Below the pieces are notes generated by a model. It did no database searches and was not told the origin of the DNA. It worked only from the letters and a program-made list of their open reading frames with translations. A DNA stretch of 64,000 nucleotides from Micrococcales bacterium 72-143 (lineage in GTDB: Bacteria > Actinomycetota > Actinomycetes > Actinomycetales > Microbacteriaceae): NCBI GenBank assembly GCA_001898835.1, contig MKVM01000001.1, positions 1,234,466 through 1,298,465 on the forward strand. The letters run 5' to 3'. Position numbers and translations under genes: made by a program. Below are positions 20,166-28,915 of the stretch, in pieces (the first letter of the stretch is position 1; each line of letters begins with the position of its first letter).

Positions 20166-20945
20166 TCACAGCGGCGTCACGTACGCCGACGAGATGCCCC
20201 CGTCGACGAGGAAGGTGGACGCCGTGATGAAGCTCGCGTCGTCGCTCGCGAGGAAGGCGACAGCTGCCGCGAGCTCCTCCGGCTCCGCGAAGCGTCCGAG
20301 CGGCACGTGCACGAGCCGGCGGGCGGCGCGCTCGGGATCCTTCGCGAACAGCTCCTTCAGCAGCGGCGTGTTGACGGGTCCCGGGCAGAGGGCGTTCACC
20401 CGGATGCCCTGGCGCGCGAACTGCACGCCCAGCTCCCGGGTCATCGCGAGCACGCCGCCCTTCGACGCCGTGTAGGAGATCTGCGAGGTGGCGGAGCCCA
20501 GCACGGCCACGAACGACGCCGTGTTGATGATCGAGCCCCTGCCCGCCGGCACCATGTGGCGGAGGGCGGCACGCGAGCACAGGTACACGCTCGTGAGGTT
20601 GACGAGCTGCACGCGGTCCCAGGCGTCGAGCTCGGTCGTCTCGATCGAGTCGTCGTCGGCGGGCGAGATGCCCGCGTTGTTGAAGGCGATGTCGACGGAG
20701 CCGAGCTCGGCCGCAGCCGTGTCGAAGAGCTCGTCGACCTGCTCCCGATCGGCGACGTTCACCTGCACGAACATGCCGCCCATGGCATCCGCCGCCGCCT
20801 GCCCGGTGGCGGGATCGAGGTCGCCGATGACGACGCGCGCCCCCTCGGCGGCGAAACGCTTCGCGGTGGCGAGACCGATGCCGCTCGCGCCGCCCGTGAT
20901 GACGGCGACGCGGCCGGCGAGACGCTGGGTGAGGTCGATGGTCAT
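20166..20945 (-). CDS. Short-chain dehydrogenase/reductase
   Basis: 259 aa NAD(P)-dependent oxidoreductase. Cofactor motif TGGASGIGLA, NNAG in AFNNAGIS, catalytic Ser region NTASF and Tyr-Lys in YTASKGG are all present. ATG 20945 overlaps the aldehyde-dehydrogenase stop (ATGA). In this cluster it probably oxidises an alcohol or hydroxy-acid intermediate; the exact substrate is not evident. Confidence 0.93.
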   Translation of the reverse strand: MTIDLTQRLAGRVAVITGGASGIGLATAKRFAAEGARVVIGDLDPATGQAAADAMGGMFVQVNVADREQVDELFDTAAAELGSVDIAFNNAGISPADDDSIETTELDAWDRVQLVNLTSVYLCSRAALRHMVPAGRGSIINTASFVAVLGSATSQISYTASKGGVLAMTRELGVQFARQGIRVNALCPGPVNTPLLKELFAKDPERAARRLVHVPLGRFAEPEELAAAVAFLASDDASFITASTFLVDGGISSAYVTPL

Positions 20946-22309
20946 GAGCTGCTCCCTGTGCTGAAGAAGACGTTCTTGGTCTCGGTGAAGGCGAGGGGGG
21001 CGTCCGGTCCGAGCTCGCGCCCGAGACCGGATGCCTTCATGCCGCCGAAGGGGGTCGTGTAGCGCACCGAGGAGTGCGAGTTCACGCTGATGGTGCCCGA
21101 CTCGACCCCGCGGGCGACGCGGATGCCGCGGGCCAGGTCCCGCGTCCAGATCGAGCCCGAGAGGCCGTAGATCGAGGAGTTGGCCAGCGCGATCGCGTCG
21201 GCCTCGTCGTCGAACGGCAGCACCGTGACGACGGGGCCGAACACCTCCTCCGTCGCGATGCGGTCGGTGCGGCCGGCGAGCACGACGGTCGGCGCGAACC
21301 ACCAGCCGGGGCCGTCGGGGGCGCTGCCGCGGAACGCGACGTCGACCGAGTCGTCGAGGAACGACGCGACCGAGTCGCGGTGGGCCGCGGAGACGAGCGG
21401 CCCCATCTCGGTCGCCTCGTCACCCGGCGCCCCGACACGGAACGCCTTCACCGCGGGCTCCAGGAGCTCGAGGAAGCGGTCGAGCACACTGCGCTCGACG
21501 AGCAGGCGGCTGCGGGCGCAGCAGTCCTGGCCCGCGTTGTCGAAGACGGAGCCCGGCGCGGCGGCGGCCGCGCTCTCGAGGTCGGCATCCGCGAACACGA
21601 TGTTGGCGCTCTTGCCGCCGAGCTCGAGGGTGGACGGCTTCAGCCGCTCCGCGCAGCCCGCGGCGACGCGCGCGCCCACCTCCGTCGACCCGGTGAACAC
21701 GACCTTGCCGACGTGCGGGTGGGTCACGAAGCGCTCCCCCACGACCGAGCCGCGGCCCGGCAGCACCTGGAAGAGCCCCTCCGGCAGCCCCGACTCGAGC
21801 CCCAGCTCGCCGAGCCGGATCGCCGTGAGCGGCGTCCAGTCGGCGGGCTTCAGCAGCACGGCGTTGCCCGCCGCGAGCGCCGGCGCGAAACCCCACGACG
21901 CGATCGTCATGGGGAAGTTCCACGGCACGATCACGCCGACCACGCCGATCGGCTCGTGGAAGGTCACGTCGATGCCGCCCGCGACCGGGATCTGCTGACC
22001 GATGAGCCGCTCCGGCGCGCCCGCGTAGTAGTTGAGCACGTCGCGCACATGGCCCGCCTCCCAGCGGGCGGAGGAGATCGGATGCCCCGAGTTGCGCACC
22101 TCGAGCTGCGCGAGCTCCTCGACATGCGCGTTCACGACCTCCGCGAACCGCCGGAGGGCGAGCGCCCGGTCGGCCGGGGCGAGCGCGGCCCACGCGCGCT
22201 GGGCGAGGCGTGCCCGCTCGGCGGCCGCGTCGACCTGCTCGAGGCTCGTGTGCTCGACCTCGCCGATGACCTGCTCGGTCGCCGGGTCGATCAGGGTGGT
22301 CGCGCTCAT
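20942..22309 (-). CDS. Aldehyde dehydrogenase, PuuC-like
   Basis: 455 aa NAD(P)+-dependent ALDH. Catalytic Cys in NAGQDCCARSRLL, general-base Glu in TLELGGKSANIVF, and PWNFPM are seen. Context with a gamma-glutamyl ligase and a gamma-glutamyl hydrolase suggests it oxidises a gamma-glutamylated amino-aldehyde. ATG 22309; the puuD-like stop overlaps it (ATGA). Confidence 0.93.
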   Translation of the reverse strand: MSATTLIDPATEQVIGEVEHTSLEQVDAAAERARLAQRAWAALAPADRALALRRFAEVVNAHVEELAQLEVRNSGHPISSARWEAGHVRDVLNYYAGAPERLIGQQIPVAGGIDVTFHEPIGVVGVIVPWNFPMTIASWGFAPALAAGNAVLLKPADWTPLTAIRLGELGLESGLPEGLFQVLPGRGSVVGERFVTHPHVGKVVFTGSTEVGARVAAGCAERLKPSTLELGGKSANIVFADADLESAAAAAPGSVFDNAGQDCCARSRLLVERSVLDRFLELLEPAVKAFRVGAPGDEATEMGPLVSAAHRDSVASFLDDSVDVAFRGSAPDGPGWWFAPTVVLAGRTDRIATEEVFGPVVTVLPFDDEADAIALANSSIYGLSGSIWTRDLARGIRVARGVESGTISVNSHSSVRYTTPFGGMKASGLGRELGPDAPLAFTETKNVFFSTGSSS

Positions 22310-23106
22310 TCCGATCCCTTCGCTGCACGGTGGGCACGCGCCGCATCGACGAGGCCCGCGAAGAGCCGCGCGTCCTCGGCGGCGTCCTCCTCGGGGTGCC
22401 ACTGCACGGCGACGCCGAAGGGATGGTCCGGCAGCTCGACCGCCTGGATCGTCCCGTCGTCGCTGCGCGCCGTCACGAGGAGGCCGTCGCCCACCTCGTC
22501 GATCGCCTGATGGTGGTAGCTCTTGACGCCGACCGCGGCATCCGGCACGAGCTCGGCCAGCTTCGTGCCCCCGTCTATCGCCACCTCGTTGACGGTGAAC
22601 ACGCCGCCCCTGGCGTTGTAGCGGGTCGAGCCCACCACATCCGGAAGGTGCTGGATGAGGGTGCCGCCCCGGCTGACGTTGAGCACCTGCAGCCCGCGGC
22701 AGATGCCGAGGAACGGCAGCTCGCGCTCGATCGCGGCGGTGAGCAGCGCGTCCTCCCAGGCGTCGCGTTCGGGGCGCGGCGCGTCGGTCGTCGGATGCGG
22801 CCGCTGGCCGTAGCGGGCGGGGTCGACGTCCTTGCCGCCCGTGATGATGAGGCCGTCGAGGGCGTCGAGCACGGTCGCAGCCACTCCGGCGTCGACCGGC
22901 TGCGGCGGCAGCAGCACGGGGATGCCGCCCGCGCGGTAGACGGCCTCGAAGTACACCTTCGGGAGGAAGGCGGCCTGCACGTCCCACACGCCGGTCTGCG
23001 CCTGCTCGAGGTAGGTGGTGAGGCCGATGATCGGCGCGGTCTCAGAAACGCTCAAAGTTACGCACCCGCTCCCAGTCGGCGCGCTGGAGCTCAGAGCGAA
23101 GGCCAT
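22306..23106 (-). CDS. puuD: Gamma-glutamyl hydrolase, PuuD-like class I glutamine amidotransferase
   Basis: Would release glutamate from gamma-glutamyl-aminobutyrate or a similar amide. Nucleophile Cys in FLGICRGLQVLNVSRGG, His/Glu in VQWHPEED. The conserved fold begins at APIIGLTTYLEQ, about residue 24. The start is uncertain: ATG 23106 (266 aa) lies in the loop of a perfect hairpin, and the next in-frame choice is TTG 23055. The first 20 residues are encoded by a duplicated copy of the end of the upstream glutamine-synthetase gene, so the original start has apparently been replaced. Confidence 0.85.
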   Translation of the reverse strand: MAFALSSSAPTGSGCVTLSVSETAPIIGLTTYLEQAQTGVWDVQAAFLPKVYFEAVYRAGGIPVLLPPQPVDAGVAATVLDALDGLIITGGKDVDPARYGQRPHPTTDAPRPERDAWEDALLTAAIERELPFLGICRGLQVLNVSRGGTLIQHLPDVVGSTRYNARGGVFTVNEVAIDGGTKLAELVPDAAVGVKSYHHQAIDEVGDGLLVTARSDDGTIQAVELPDHPFGVAVQWHPEEDAAEDARLFAGLVDAARAHRAAKGSE

Positions 23107-23203
23107 TTCTGGCCTTCGCCGCGACGCCAGCGCCGGTGGCCGTCTCGGCCACCGGTCGGTCGAGTTCAGAAACGCTCAAAGTTACGCACCCGCTCCCAGT
23201 CGG
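23042..23203. repeat. 38-bp direct repeat flanking two hairpins between the GS-like gene and puuD
   Basis: Copies 23042-23079 and 23166-23203 are identical and begin TCAGAAACGCTCAAAGTTAC. The right copy is the last 12 codons and stop of the GS-like gene; the left copy overlaps the 5' end of puuD. Between them are two perfect hairpins: GCGAAGGCC/GGCCTTCGC (23096-23119) and CCGGTGGCCG/CGGCCACCGG (23133-23155). Confidence 0.8.
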
Positions 23204-24530
23204 TGACCGCGGACTCGAACGCCGCGAGCTCGACGCGCGCGTTGTTGAGGTAGTGGTCGACGACGTCGTCGCCGAAGGCCTCGCGGGCGACCGCGGATGC
23301 CGAGAACAGCTCCGCCGCCTCGCGCAGCGTCGACGGTACGCGCGGCGCATCCGAGGTGTACGCGTTGCCCTGCAGCAGCGGCTCGAGCTCGAGCTCATTC
23401 TCGATCCCGTGGAGGCCGCCCGCGATGATCGCGGCGACCGCGAGGTAGGGGTTCACGTCGCCGCCGGGCACCCGGTTCTCGACCCGGAGGCCCGCGCCGT
23501 GGCCGACGACCCGCAGTGCGCAGGTGCGGTTGTCGAGCCCCCAAGCGACGGCGGTCGGGGCGAAGCTGCCCTCCGCGTAGCGCTTGTAGGAGTTGATGTT
23601 GGGGGCAGAGAAGAGGGTCAGCTCGCGCATCGTCGCGAGGATGCCGGCGATCCAATGCCGCATGAGGGGCGAGAAGCCGTGCTCCCCGTCGCCCGCCATG
23701 ACGGGGGTGCCGTCGGCGTCGCGCACCGAGAGGTGGATGTGGCAGGAGTTGCCCTCGCGCTCGTTGAACTTCGCCATGAAGGTGAGCGACTTGCCGTGCG
23801 CGTCGGCGATCTCCTTCGCGCCGTTCTTGTAGATCGTGTGGTTGTCGCAGGTGGCGAGCGCCTCGGTGTAGCGGAAGGCGATCTCCTGCTGCCCGAGGTT
23901 GCACTCGCCCTTGACGCCCTCGCAGTACATGCCGGCCCCCTCCATGCCGAGGCGGATGTCGCGCAGCAGGGGCTCCATGCGCGTGGAGGCCAGGAGGGCG
24001 TAGTCGATGTTGTAGTCAGACGCCGGGGTGAGGTCACGGTATCCCCTCGCCCACGCCTCCCGGTAGGTGTCGTCGAAGACGATGAACTCGAGCTCGGTGC
24101 CGACGAAGGCGGTGAGGCCGCGCGCGGCGAGCCGGTCGAGCTGGGCCTGCAGCACGGCGCGCGGGCTCTGCACGATGGGGGTGCCGTCGAGGTTCTCGAG
24201 CGCGGCCATGACGAGGGCGGTGCCGGGCAGCCACGGGATGCGGCGCAGCGTGTCGAAGTCGGGCTTCAGCACCATGTCGCCGTAGCCGGTCTGCCAGCTG
24301 GAGAGGCGGTACCCGTCGACCGTGTTCATCTCGACGTCGACCGCGACGAGGTAGTTGCAGGCCTCGGCGCCGTGGGCCGCGACGTCGTCGACGAAGAGCC
24401 GCCCGGAGACGCGCTTGCCGACGAGCCGGCCCTGCATGTCGGGGAAGGCGACGATGACGGTGTCGACCTCCCCCGCCGCGATGAGGCCCTCGAGCTCGCC
24501 GAGCTCGAGGTTCCCGGAGCGAACCGCCAT
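23166..24530 (-). CDS. Glutamine-synthetase-family ligase (gamma-glutamyl-amine synthetase type)
   Basis: 454 aa, shorter and diverged from GlnA. Metal and substrate motifs are present: GTELEFIVFDD, NSCHIHLSV, SFAPTAVAWGLDNRTCALR and ENRVPGGDVNPYLA. Genes of this subfamily beside ALDH and PuuD-like hydrolases usually ligate glutamate to an amine (putrescine, ethanolamine and the like) with ATP. First gene of the row reading toward the GntR gene; divergent from the permease across 191 bp. Confidence 0.9.
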   Translation of the reverse strand: MAVRSGNLELGELEGLIAAGEVDTVIVAFPDMQGRLVGKRVSGRLFVDDVAAHGAEACNYLVAVDVEMNTVDGYRLSSWQTGYGDMVLKPDFDTLRRIPWLPGTALVMAALENLDGTPIVQSPRAVLQAQLDRLAARGLTAFVGTELEFIVFDDTYREAWARGYRDLTPASDYNIDYALLASTRMEPLLRDIRLGMEGAGMYCEGVKGECNLGQQEIAFRYTEALATCDNHTIYKNGAKEIADAHGKSLTFMAKFNEREGNSCHIHLSVRDADGTPVMAGDGEHGFSPLMRHWIAGILATMRELTLFSAPNINSYKRYAEGSFAPTAVAWGLDNRTCALRVVGHGAGLRVENRVPGGDVNPYLAVAAIIAGGLHGIENELELEPLLQGNAYTSDAPRVPSTLREAAELFSASAVAREAFGDDVVDHYLNNARVELAAFESAVTDWERVRNFERF

Positions 24531-24567
24531 GACTCTCCCCTCGTCGAATCGGCCCTCGACCCGACCA

Positions 24568-24637
24568 TTACACCCTAGACATCGCCGTGCGCCTGTCGCA
24601 CCGCGTCACGAGATGTTTACATCCAAAGGTAGACATC
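24568..24637. promoter_or_regulatory. Repeated TTACA...TAGACATC motifs between ligase and permease, possible GntR sites
   Basis: TTACACCCTAGACATC (24568-24583) and TTACATCC-n5-TAGACATC (24617-24637) lie in the divergent intergenic region. The second also forms GATGT-tt-ACATC. Recurring half-sites here suggest operators for the cluster's FadR-type regulator; the spacing differs, so this is tentative. Confidence 0.35.
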
Positions 24638-24721
24638 AGGTACCAATTGACGCCATCCTCTTCCCCAAGCGTGGACGCCGGAGTCCCGATGCGTCCATAC
24701 CCCCACTGCGGAAGGACCCTC

Positions 24722-26263
24722 ATGGCAGAGCTGAAGAAGGTGGGCGGCGTCACCTACACGTCGGCCGGATCCGAGTACTTCGACAAGCGCAGGCTCAAGC
24801 GGGCGGCCGGGGTGTGGGGCCTCTGGGGTCTCGCGGTCGCCGCGGTCATCTCGGGCGACTTCTCCGGCTGGAACGCCGGCATCGGCTTCGCGGGCTTCGG
24901 CGGCTACCTGATCGCCTTCGTGCTGCTCGTGATCATGTACTACGGCCTCGTCTTCTCCATCGGCGAGATGGCCGCCGCCATGCCGCACACGGGCGGCGCC
25001 TACTCCTTCGCCCGCTCGGCGATGGGCCCATGGGGAGGCCTCGCGACCGGGCTCGCCGAGACCGTCGAGTACGTCGCGACGACCGCGGTGGTCGTCTACT
25101 TCACCGCCCAGTACACGAACGGCATCACGACCCAATTGCTCCACTTCGACCTGTCGGCGAACATGTGGATCTGGTGGGCGGTGCTCTACCTCATCTTCAT
25201 CGCGCTCAACGCGGCCGGTGCCGCCGTCTCGTTCCGCTTCGCGATCGTCGTGTCGATCCTCTCCATCGGCATCATCGTCGCCTTCGGCGTCATGGCCCTC
25301 GTGTCGGGCAGCGTCGACTGGGGAAGCCTCTGGAACATCCCGATCGACGAGGACGCCTTCGGCTCCAACGCGATCCTCCCGAACGGTCTGCTGCCGCTGC
25401 TGTTCGCGCTGCCCTTCGGCATGTGGCTCTTCCTCGGCATCGAGCAGCTGCCGCTCGCCGCGGAGGAGTCGCACAACCCCTCCCGCGACATCCCCCGCGC
25501 CGGCGTGTGGGCGCGCGGAACGCTCATCGTCACGGGCCTCATCGTGGTGTTCCTCAACACGGGCGTGCTGGGCGCGGAGGCGACGGGCGGCTCGCTCGAG
25601 CCTCTGCTGGACGGCTTCCGGGTGATCGTCGGAGACCAGCTCGCCGCCCTGCTCTCCCTGTTCGCGGTGATCGGCCTGTTCGCCTCGCTGATGGGCATCA
25701 TGTTCGCCTACGGACGCAACATGTACTCCCTCTCGCGCGCCGGGTACTACCCGAAGTTCCTCTCCTACACGGGCACGAGGCAGACCCCGTGGGTGGCGCT
25801 CGTCGTCGGCGCCGCGATCGGGTTCGTCGCCCTCGTGGTCGTGCAGGCGGCCGGAGGCGACGCGAGCCCCGCGGGTGTGATCGTGCTCAACATCGCGTGC
25901 TGGGGCGCCATCGTCTCGTACTGCCTGCAGAGCATCGCGTTCCTCGTGCTGCGGAAGAAGTTCCCGAACGCGCCGCGCCCCTACAAGAGCCCCTGGGGGC
26001 TGTTCGGGGCGTGGTCGGCGCTCATCATCGGCATCGCGACGTTCATCGGCTTCCTCGTGAACCCGACCTTCTTCCTCGCGATCATCGCGATCATCATCAT
26101 CTACGCGCTCATCTTCATCGGGTTCGCGGTGTACGGGCGCCACCGTCTCGTGCTCTCGCCCGAGGAGGAGTACGCGCTCTCGGGCGGCCTGCACGGCGAC
26201 CCGCAGAAGGAGGGCTACGACGCCATGGAGGGCGAGGTGTTCGAGGGCGAGCCGAAGGCCTGA
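24722..26263 (+). CDS. APC-superfamily amino-acid/amine permease
   Basis: 513 aa with about 12 hydrophobic segments and an AAT/EAT-like opening (GVWGLWGLAVAAVISGDFSGWNAG style). Divergent partner of the GS-like ligase, as PuuP-type importers are. ATG 24722 is preceded by GGAAGGA. The long in-frame extension back to 24587 covers the motif region and was rejected. Substrate is probably an amine such as putrescine or ethanolamine, by context only. Confidence 0.92.
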   Translation: MAELKKVGGVTYTSAGSEYFDKRRLKRAAGVWGLWGLAVAAVISGDFSGWNAGIGFAGFGGYLIAFVLLVIMYYGLVFSIGEMAAAMPHTGGAYSFARSAMGPWGGLATGLAETVEYVATTAVVVYFTAQYTNGITTQLLHFDLSANMWIWWAVLYLIFIALNAAGAAVSFRFAIVVSILSIGIIVAFGVMALVSGSVDWGSLWNIPIDEDAFGSNAILPNGLLPLLFALPFGMWLFLGIEQLPLAAEESHNPSRDIPRAGVWARGTLIVTGLIVVFLNTGVLGAEATGGSLEPLLDGFRVIVGDQLAALLSLFAVIGLFASLMGIMFAYGRNMYSLSRAGYYPKFLSYTGTRQTPWVALVVGAAIGFVALVVVQAAGGDASPAGVIVLNIACWGAIVSYCLQSIAFLVLRKKFPNAPRPYKSPWGLFGAWSALIIGIATFIGFLVNPTFFLAIIAIIIIYALIFIGFAVYGRHRLVLSPEEEYALSGGLHGDPQKEGYDAMEGEVFEGEPKA

Positions 26264-26283
26264 GACCGGCCGGGGCATCCCCG

Positions 26284-26320
26284 CGGAGCCCGTCCCCCGT
26301 GCGACGGAGGGCGGGCTCCG
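26284..26320 (+). terminator. Hairpin after the permease gene
   Basis: Perfect 9-bp arms CGGAGCCCG / CGGGCTCCG with further inner CCC/GGG pairing, 20 bases after the permease stop. Confidence 0.55.
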
Positions 26321-26367
26321 TCGTGCGCGGGAGGCGGGGGCGGCGGTGGGGGCGGTGGAATGGCGGC

Positions 26368-27432
26368 ATGACCACCGCATCCCCCGCCCCCGCCCCCGCC
26401 CCGGCTCCCGACCCCGCCGCAGCGGCCCGCCCCCGCGACCGCGCCGCCGAGCAGCGCGCCCGCAACGGCCGCCGCCCCGACCGCGGTCCCGTGCTGCCCG
26501 ACCGCGTGTCCTGGCGCGCCGTCGCCGTCTTCCTCGTGCTGGCGTTCGGGCTCGCGTGGCTCGTGGAGCTGCCGGTGTGGCTCTCGGGCGAGGGGATGGA
26601 GTCGGAGCTCTTCTTCCCGCTCACGGCGGTCATGATGTTCACTCCGACCGTGGCGGCGCTCGTCACGGTGCTGCTCGTGAAGCGGCCCCCGAGCATCCCG
26701 CGGCTGCTCGGCATCTGGCCGCTGCGGCCCGTGGGCCGCACGATCGGCGTGACGCTGCTCGCGGGGCTCGTGTTCACGCTGCTGCCGATCGCCGCCCTGC
26801 TGCTCGGCGGGGCGATGGGGCTCGTGCAGCTCGACCTCGTGCACTTCGGCGCCTTCGCCGAGCAACTCGCCGAGCTCGGCATCGAGCTGAAGGGCATGCC
26901 GATCGCCGCCGCCGCGCTGCTGCAGTTCGCCGCGCTTCCGCTCGTGACGCTGCAGACCGCGTTCGCGACGGTCGGCGAGGAGCTCGGATGGCGCGGCTGG
27001 CTCGTGCCGAACCTGCGGCCGCTCGGCGTCTGGCCCGCCCTCGTCGTCTCGGGCGTCGTGTGGGGTCTGTGGCACGCGCCGGTGATCCTGCTGGGGTACA
27101 ACTACCAGCGCCCGGATGCCGTGGGGCTCGCCTGCATGGTGCTCTGGACGACGCTGCCCGGAATCCTGCTCGGGTGGCTGCGGCTGCGCACCGCGTCGGT
27201 GTGGCCGGCGGTCTTCGCCCACGCCGCGATCAACGCGACGACCGGCACCACCTTCGTGCTCCTCGCCGCCGGGCAGGACGCCGCGGACTTCGTGTGGGGC
27301 ACCTTCCTGGGCTGGCCCGGTCTCATCCTCATGACGGTGCTCGTGCTCGTCGTGCTCGTGTCGGGCGCGTGGCGTCGTGAGCCGCGACCGGGGCTCACGC
27401 TCGCCGAGTCGCGGGGCGGGGCGGCCGCCTGA
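26368..27432 (+). CDS. CPBP-family intramembrane metalloprotease
   Basis: 354 aa. A disordered Ala/Pro/Arg-rich N-terminus of about 45 residues, then about eight membrane helices. Family motifs: GEELGWRGWL (EExxxR), WGLWHAPVIL (FxxxH-type), and HAAINATTG (HxxxN/D-type). ABI/CAAX-type proteases of this group act in membrane-protein processing or bacteriocin self-immunity; no substrate is suggested by neighbours. Confidence 0.9.
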   Translation: MTTASPAPAPAPAPDPAAAARPRDRAAEQRARNGRRPDRGPVLPDRVSWRAVAVFLVLAFGLAWLVELPVWLSGEGMESELFFPLTAVMMFTPTVAALVTVLLVKRPPSIPRLLGIWPLRPVGRTIGVTLLAGLVFTLLPIAALLLGGAMGLVQLDLVHFGAFAEQLAELGIELKGMPIAAAALLQFAALPLVTLQTAFATVGEELGWRGWLVPNLRPLGVWPALVVSGVVWGLWHAPVILLGYNYQRPDAVGLACMVLWTTLPGILLGWLRLRTASVWPAVFAHAAINATTGTTFVLLAAGQDAADFVWGTFLGWPGLILMTVLVLVVLVSGAWRREPRPGLTLAESRGGAAA

Positions 27433-27441
27433 GCCGACCGC

Positions 27442-28758
27442 TCAGACGATGTTGTGGTTGCGGGCGAGCAGGTTCTCGGGGTCGAACGCCCGCTTGACCG
27501 CCCGCAGCCGCTCGAGGGTGGCCGGCGGGTAGATCCGCGCGAGGTGCGCGGGATCGGACGCCTCGACGAAGTTGCCGTAGCTGCCCGTGGTGCGGGCACG
27601 CACCGGCCGCCACGACTCCTCGGCGGCCTCGGCGAGCTCCGGCGGGGTTCCGGGCGGCAGGAACGCCACCCGGAACAGCAGCACCTCGGCCTCGCGGATC
27701 GCGAACGCGGTGGCCTCCGGGTCGATGCGGGAGAACGCCCCGCCGAGGTAGCGCGCGGATGCGACGGCCGGGCCCGCGTAGTCGGCGACGGCCGAGGCGA
27801 AGGCGTCGACCACCTCGTCGTCGAAGTCGGCGAACCCCTCACCGCCGACGACGGGCACGGGCGGCGGGGCGGCCGCGGAGGCGACGAGCTCGCCGTAGGG
27901 GCGGCGGGCGATCTGCGAGCCGGTCACCCCCGGGAGCTCGAGCAGCGGCGCGATCGCGGCGCGGCCGGCCTCCTCGTCGTCACCCGCGTAGCAGACGAGC
28001 AGCTGGGCGGTGCGGGGGGCGCCGGACGGCAGCGCCGGCAGCGCGAGGAAGGTGACGGAGAGCTCGTCCGGCGCGAGCCGCATGGCGTCGCGCCATGCCC
28101 GGAGCGTCGCGGCGAGGTCGTCGAAGCCCACCTCGATGCGACCGCCGACGACCGCGGGCAGGGACGCGGGCCGGAAGGTGAAGTGGGTCGCGACGCCGAA
28201 GTTGCCGCCGCCGCCGCGGAGGGCCCAGAACAGCTCGGGCTCGGACGCCGCGGACGCCGTGATGCAGCGGCCGTCGACCGTGACGAGCTCGACCGCCTCG
28301 AGCACGTCGACCGTGAGCCCCACCGAGCGCACGAGCCAGCCGACCCCGCCTCCGAGGGCGATGCCCCCGACGCCCACCTCGCGCGTGTCGCCCGAGGTGA
28401 TGACGAGCCCGTGCGGGGCGAGCGCGTCCGCGACCTCGCCCCACGTCGCGGCGGTGCCGACACGCACCGTGCCGTCGCCGCGCACCTCGACGGTGTCGAA
28501 GGCGGCCATGTCGATCACGAGACCGCCCGGGTTCGGGAAGGAGTTCGCTCCGTGCCCGCCCGAACGCACCGAGACGGGCAGGCCGTGCTCGCGCGCGAGG
28601 CCGAGCGCCTCGGCCACCTGCTCGGGGGTTGACGGCCGCACGATCACCGCCGGGTCTCCCGCGCCCGCGTACACCGAGCGCACCTCCTCGTATCCCGCGT
28701 CCCCGGGAAGCAGGATCTCGGCGTCGGTGGCACGGCGCAGCGCCGTCAGCTCGGTCAT
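27442..28758 (-). CDS. FAD-linked oxidase with BBE domain
   Basis: 438 aa. FAD-binding segment VSVRSGGHGANSFPNPGGLVIDM with the His that commonly carries covalent flavin, GGGVGWLVRSVGLTVDVL, and a C-terminal berberine-bridge element YPPATLERLRAVKRAFDPENLLARNHNI. Oxidises an alcohol, sugar or similar small molecule; substrate unknown. ATG 28758 was chosen over 28875 because the family starts shortly before 'ILLPGDAGYEEVR'. Convergent with the CPBP gene, 9 bp apart. Confidence 0.92.
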   Translation of the reverse strand: MTELTALRRATDAEILLPGDAGYEEVRSVYAGAGDPAVIVRPSTPEQVAEALGLAREHGLPVSVRSGGHGANSFPNPGGLVIDMAAFDTVEVRGDGTVRVGTAATWGEVADALAPHGLVITSGDTREVGVGGIALGGGVGWLVRSVGLTVDVLEAVELVTVDGRCITASAASEPELFWALRGGGGNFGVATHFTFRPASLPAVVGGRIEVGFDDLAATLRAWRDAMRLAPDELSVTFLALPALPSGAPRTAQLLVCYAGDDEEAGRAAIAPLLELPGVTGSQIARRPYGELVASAAAPPPVPVVGGEGFADFDDEVVDAFASAVADYAGPAVASARYLGGAFSRIDPEATAFAIREAEVLLFRVAFLPPGTPPELAEAAEESWRPVRARTTGSYGNFVEASDPAHLARIYPPATLERLRAVKRAFDPENLLARNHNIV

Positions 28759-28915
28759 GCGGTGTCCTCTCGTGGCTCCCGCCACGCTACCGGGGGCGTG
28801 CGACATCCGGGCCCGAGGGCTGGGCCCTCGTGAACGTGGTCCGCATCTTGACCGTGGCCTGACGCGAGTGGACAATCACGGAAAGAGAGTCCGACTCACA
28901 AAGGGGGATAGGACT

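Noticed and set aside
26341-26480. GC-rich repeat before and within the start of the CPBP gene
   Set aside because: It simply encodes the Ala/Pro-rich N-terminus; no regular unit or symmetry.
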